The translations under genes and the position numbers were made by a program. Positions 5,976 through 9,149 of a stretch of DNA of 9,149 nt are shown here, in pieces. The stretch is taken from contig CABQAK010000059.1 of the NCBI GenBank assembly GCA_902462065.1, positions 1 through 9,149 on the forward strand, read 5' to 3'. Source of the stretch: an uncultured Collinsella sp. GTDB taxonomy: Bacteria > Actinomycetota > Coriobacteriia > Coriobacteriales > Coriobacteriaceae. How positions within the stretch are numbered: position 1 is the stretch's first letter; each line of letters starts with the position of its first letter. The notes under the pieces are model-generated. The model did no database searches, was not told where the DNA came from, and was given only the letters and a program-made list of their open reading frames with translations.

Positions 5976-7331
5976 ATGCTTCTGGTCGCTAACGGTTCCG
6001 TCTTTACCCGCAACGCTCAGACCCCGTTCATTCCAAACGGTGCGGTCGCCATTGACGGAGATACGATCGTCGAAGTGGGCCCCGAGCGCGAGCTCAAGGC
6101 CAAGTACCCGGATGCCGAGTACGTCGATGCCCGGGGCAACCTCATCATGCCCGGACTCATCAACTGCCACACCCACATCTACTCGGGTCTGGCCCGCGGC
6201 CTTGCCATTAAGGGCTGCAACCCCACCAACTTCCTGGAGAATCTTGAGCAGCAGTGGTGGAAGATCGACGACAACCTGACGCTCGACGGCACCAAGGCCA
6301 GCGCCTATGCCACGATTTTGGACTCCATCCGTGATGGCGTCACCACGATCTTCGATCACCATGCGAGCTTCTGCGAGATCCCGGGAAGCCTCTTTACCAT
6401 TAAGGATGCAGCTCAGGAGCTGGGCATGCGTTCGTGCCTGTGCTACGAGGTCTCCGATCGCCGCGGCCAGGAAAAGTGCGACCAGGCCATTGCCGAGAAC
6501 GCCGAATTTGCCCAGTGGGCCGCCAAGGAGCGTCGCGATAACGACAACCACATGATCGCCGCCATGTTTGGCGGACATGCTACCTTTACGCTTTCGGACG
6601 AGACCATGGATAAGATGGCCGAGGCCAACAACGGCCTGACCGGCTTCCACATCCATGTGTGCGAGGGCATGAACGACGTGTGGGATTCCCGCCTCAACCG
6701 CGGTGGTATCAGCCCCGTCGAGCGCCTGCTACAGCACAACCTGCTGGGTCCCGACACCATGCTCGGCCACTGCATCCACGTGACGCCTGCCGAGATGGAT
6801 ATCGTCAAGGAGTCCGGCACTTGGCTGGTCAACAACCCCGAATCCAATATGGGCAACGCCGTGGGCTGCGCCCCCGTGCTCGAGTTCTTCCGCCGCGGCA
6901 TCCCCGTGTGCATGGGCACCGACGCCTACACCCACGATATGCTCGAGAGCCTTAAGGTCTTCCTGATTATTCAGCGCCACAACGCCGCCATGCCCAACGT
7001 GGGCTGGTGCGAGGCCATGACGATGCTGTTCGAGAACAACGCCAAGATGGCGAGCAAGTACTTCGATCGCAAGCTCGGTGTGCTCGAGGCCGGCGCTGCC
7101 GCCGACGTTATCGTTATGGACTACAAGCCCTTTACGCCGCTGAGCGAGGAGAACATCGACGGTCACATGCTCTTTGGCATGATGGGCAAAAACTGCCGCA
7201 CCACCATCATCAACGGCCGCGTCCTGTACAAGGATCGCGAGTTCGTTGGCATTGATGAGGACAAGATCAACGCGTGGACCATGGCTGAGTCCAAGAAGCT
7301 CTGGAGTACGCTCAACGATCGCGTGTATTAA
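5976..7331 (+). CDS. ssnA: SsnA-type amidohydrolase/aminohydrolase
   Basis: The 451-residue cytoplasmic protein belongs to the metal-dependent amidohydrolase superfamily (chlorohydrolase/deaminase group). It matches the SsnA subfamily (E. coli SsnA is about 440 residues). Visible metal and catalytic motifs are HTH (H65, H67) after the first strand, HIHVCE with H227 and E230, GHCIH (H265/H268), and GTD with D316. The C-terminal GVLEAGAAADVIVMD is the usual composite-domain return strand. The ATG at 5976 is chosen because AAGGGAG (5964-5970) lies 5 nt upstream; the in-frame ATG at 5958 lies before that site. In E. coli ssnA sits beside ygfK in the selenium-dependent molybdenum hydroxylase region, and ygfK follows here too. 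The substrate is not established. A purine-derived ring or amine hydrolysis is inferred from context. Confidence 0.9.
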   Translation: MLLVANGSVFTRNAQTPFIPNGAVAIDGDTIVEVGPERELKAKYPDAEYVDARGNLIMPGLINCHTHIYSGLARGLAIKGCNPTNFLENLEQQWWKIDDNLTLDGTKASAYATILDSIRDGVTTIFDHHASFCEIPGSLFTIKDAAQELGMRSCLCYEVSDRRGQEKCDQAIAENAEFAQWAAKERRDNDNHMIAAMFGGHATFTLSDETMDKMAEANNGLTGFHIHVCEGMNDVWDSRLNRGGISPVERLLQHNLLGPDTMLGHCIHVTPAEMDIVKESGTWLVNNPESNMGNAVGCAPVLEFFRRGIPVCMGTDAYTHDMLESLKVFLIIQRHNAAMPNVGWCEAMTMLFENNAKMASKYFDRKLGVLEAGAAADVIVMDYKPFTPLSEENIDGHMLFGMMGKNCRTTIINGRVLYKDREFVGIDEDKINAWTMAESKKLWSTLNDRVY

Positions 7332-7346
7332 TCCAATTGGAGATTC

Positions 7347-7382
7347 GCGCGCGTCGGATGTTTCGCCGCATCCGGCGCGTGC
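7347..7382 (+). other. intercistronic hairpin after ssnA
   Basis: Bases 7347-7360 pair with 7369-7382 over 14 bp (12 Watson-Crick, 2 G-U), leaving the 8-nt loop TTTCGCCG. It begins 16 nt past the ssnA stop and lacks a T-tract. Position, loop length and the loop core TCGCC match the stem after the permease gene. Further on, CGCCCG (7436-7441) and CGGGCG (7456-7461) form a weaker stem just ahead of the ygfK ribosome binding site. The rest of the 149-bp gap shows no gene. Confidence 0.7.
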
Positions 7383-7480
7383 ATAGGCGGCCTCCGCGGG
7401 GTCGCCGGCGCTGTGCTAGCGCTACACCGTATTTGCGCCCGTCGCGCGGTCTCGCCGGGCGTTACAGAGAGGAGCTCACT

Positions 7481-9149
7481 ATGAGCGACATCATGAGGCC
7501 GATCCCGTTTTCGCAGCTGATGAACTGGATCATCGAGGAGCACAAGACTCAGGGCGCCGTCTTTGGCGTGCGCAAGATGGTCACGACCAACCAGGAGGGC
7601 GCGCTTCCCATTTTTGACGAGCGCATCGAGACTCCGTTTGGCCCGGCCGCCGGCCCCAACACGCAGCTTGCCCAGAACATCGTGGCATCCTACGTGGCCG
7701 GTTCACGCTTCTTTGAGCTCAAGACCGTTCAGGTGATGGACGGCGAGGAGCTCTCCAAGTGTGTGAACAAGCCCTGCATCGTGGCGCAGGACGAGTGCTA
7801 CAACTGCGAGTGGTCGACCGAGCTCGAGGTTCCGCAGGCCTTTGCCGAGTACGTGAAGGCATGGTTTGCCTGCCACCTGATTGCCCGCGAGTACGGTCTG
7901 GGCAGCCCGGACGGCTTTGTCTTTAACATGTCCGTGGGCTATGACCTGGAGGGTATCAAGAGTCCCAAGGTCGATGCCTACATCGAGGGCATGAAGGACG
8001 CCAGCGGCTCCGACGTCTGGAACGAGTGCCGCGCATGGGCGCTCGCCAACCTGGACAAGTTTGAGCATGTCGACGCCGCATTTGTCGAATCCATCCCGGC
8101 ACGCGTCTCCAACTCCATCACCGAGTCTACCCTGCACGGCTGCCCGCCCGCCGAGATCGAGCGCATCGCGACCTATCTGATCACCGAGAAGGGCCTCAAC
8201 ACCTACATCAAGTGCAACCCTACGCTGCTGGGCTATGAGTTTGCCCGCCAGCGCCTCAACGAGCTGGGCTTTGACTACATCGTCTTCGATGACACGCACT
8301 TCAGCGAGGACTTGCAGTGGGCCGATGCCGTGACTATGTTCGAGCGCCTGATTGCCCTGTGCGCCGAGCGCGGCCTGGAGTTTGGCGTCAAGCTGACCAA
8401 CACGTTCCCCGTCGACGTGACGAGAAACGAGCTGCCCTCCACCGAGATGTACATGTCCGGCCGTTCGCTGTTCTCGCTGACCATCGAGGCTGCCCGCCGC
8501 ATTACCGAGCAGTTTGATGGCAAGCTGCGCATCAGCTACTCCGGCGGCGCCACGGTCTACAACATCCGCGCCCTGTACGATGCTGGCATTTGGCCCGTCA
8601 CCCTGGCGACCGACGTGCTCAAGCCCGGTGGCTACGAGCGCTTTAGCCAGATGGCTGGCGAGTTTACCGATCTGGACGGCAAGCCGTTTGAGGGCGTCTC
8701 TCTCGACGCCGTGATCGCGATCCAGACCGATTCGCTCACCAACCCGCTCTACAAGAAGCCGTTGCGCCCGCTGCCCGATCGCAAGGTCGCCGGCAAGAGC
8801 CCGCTTTCCGACTGCTTTACCACGCCGTGCCGTACGAGTTGCCCCATCCAGCAGGACATTCCCGCCTACCTGGCGGCTGTTGACGAGGGCCGCTACGAGG
8901 ACGCACTCAACATCATCATCGAGCGCAACGCCCTGCCGTTCATTACCGGCACCATCTGCCCGCATCCCTGCGGCCGTGCCTGCGAGCGTGCGTTCTACGA
9001 GCCCGAGGGCGCCCAGATTCGCGCCAGCAAGCTCAAGGCCGCCCGCGAGGCCATGACCGCCGTGCTGCCCAAGCTGCGCGCCCAGGCCATCGCAAACGAC
9101 GGCGAGCGTGCGTTCTACGAGCCCGAGGGCGCCCAGATTCGCGCCAGCA
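7481..9149 (+). CDS. ygfK: YgfK-type Fe-S flavoprotein (putative selenate reductase subunit), 3' end outside the window
   Basis: The frame is open from ATG 7481 to the window end (556 codons). AGAGGAG (7468-7474) sits 6 nt upstream. The opening MSDIMRPIPF is characteristic of YgfK, which is about 1030 residues in E. coli, so roughly half is present. The N-terminal part (to about residue 430) resembles a TIM-barrel, flavin-enzyme-like region, with HGCPPAEIE and YSGGATVYNIRALYDAGI. Two cysteine groups follow, C446-C450-C454 (DCFTTPCRTSCPIQQDIP) and C493-C497-C501 (CPHPCGRAC). These are the GltD-like iron-sulfur entry to the FAD/NAD(P) module. YgfK is thought to move electrons in the molybdenum hydroxylase/purine pathway; a true selenate reductase role is not proven. 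Near the end, residues 502-516 reappear at 542-556, which is abnormal for the family. Confidence 0.93.
   Translation, partial: MSDIMRPIPFSQLMNWIIEEHKTQGAVFGVRKMVTTNQEGALPIFDERIETPFGPAAGPNTQLAQNIVASYVAGSRFFELKTVQVMDGEELSKCVNKPCIVAQDECYNCEWSTELEVPQAFAEYVKAWFACHLIAREYGLGSPDGFVFNMSVGYDLEGIKSPKVDAYIEGMKDASGSDVWNECRAWALANLDKFEHVDAAFVESIPARVSNSITESTLHGCPPAEIERIATYLITEKGLNTYIKCNPTLLGYEFARQRLNELGFDYIVFDDTHFSEDLQWADAVTMFERLIALCAERGLEFGVKLTNTFPVDVTRNELPSTEMYMSGRSLFSLTIEAARRITEQFDGKLRISYSGGATVYNIRALYDAGIWPVTLATDVLKPGGYERFSQMAGEFTDLDGKPFEGVSLDAVIAIQTDSLTNPLYKKPLRPLPDRKVAGKSPLSDCFTTPCRTSCPIQQDIPAYLAAVDEGRYEDALNIIIERNALPFITGTICPHPCGRACERAFYEPEGAQIRASKLKAAREAMTAVLPKLRAQAIANDGERAFYEPEGAQIRAS
8982..9149 (+). 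repeat. exact 48-bp direct repeat at 120-bp spacing, ending at the window edge
   Basis: Bases 8982-9029 and 9102-9149 are identical, beginning GCGAGCGTGCG. The offset is 120 bp, exactly 40 codons, so the ygfK frame is kept. The second copy falls where YgfK proteins should begin the Rossmann motif (VAVIGAGPAG in E. coli). The repeat runs to the last base, so its true length is unknown. It is either a tandem duplication or an assembly artefact. Confidence 0.9.

Noticed and set aside
4347..6656. A 769-codon open frame on the minus strand across the permease and ssnA
   Set aside because: It is antisense to two clear family members, spans their intergenic hairpins, and its translation is low-complexity (rich in G, D, H, A, R), typical of a GC-bias shadow frame.
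7703..8965. A 420-codon open frame on the minus strand inside ygfK
   Set aside because: It is antisense to the well-matched YgfK reading frame, shows no recognisable domain and has the composition of a shadow frame.

Overview
The window looks like chromosomal DNA of a high-GC, anaerobic gut actinomycete of the class Coriobacteriia, with Collinsella the most likely genus. This is inferred from strongly G/C-biased third codon positions, strong AAGGAG-type ribosome binding sites, and the protein families present. No rRNA or other marker gene fixes the taxon.

Layout from left to right. (1) A large U32-family iron-sulfur protein (RlhA/YdcP-like) is on the minus strand, complete, with its stop at 15-17. 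(2) A divergent intergenic region (2508-2886) holds a perfect 26-bp inverted repeat whose loop is itself palindromic, plus a candidate promoter for the next gene. (3) ridA is on the plus strand, followed by a strong intrinsic terminator shared with a convergent gene. (4) A YheO/DauR-like PAS + helix-turn-helix regulator is on the minus strand, with a GTG start. (5) An AT-rich divergent control region (4034-4385) carries a sigma70-like promoter, a Fur-box-like sequence inside the promoter spacer, and three copies of a 7-bp motif TTGACCA/TGGTCAA. (6) A plus-strand gene train follows: an NCS2 nucleobase permease, ssnA (amidohydrolase) and ygfK (iron-sulfur flavoprotein, cut off by the window end). 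Both gaps in this train (195 and 149 bp) contain strong RNA hairpins.

The permease, ssnA and ygfK resemble part of the selenium/molybdenum-hydroxylase purine locus known from Escherichia coli (ygfK-ssnA-ygfM-xdhD-xanQ). Related clusters have been linked to anaerobic purine and uric acid breakdown in gut bacteria. A reasonable model is that the permease imports a purine, SsnA acts on a ring or amine group, and YgfK carries electrons. RidA would clean up reactive enamines, for example 2-aminoacrylate made by ammonia-lyases of this pathway. The PAS-HTH protein would sense a metabolite and control the divergent operon. Only the gene identities are read from sequence; the pathway role is inference.

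Two points need care. The last 48 bases repeat exactly a stretch 120 bp upstream, in frame within ygfK, where the family should enter its nucleotide-binding fold. This is either a real 40-codon tandem duplication or an assembly artefact. The permease also has Gln at the position of the substrate-binding Glu of characterised NCS2 transporters.
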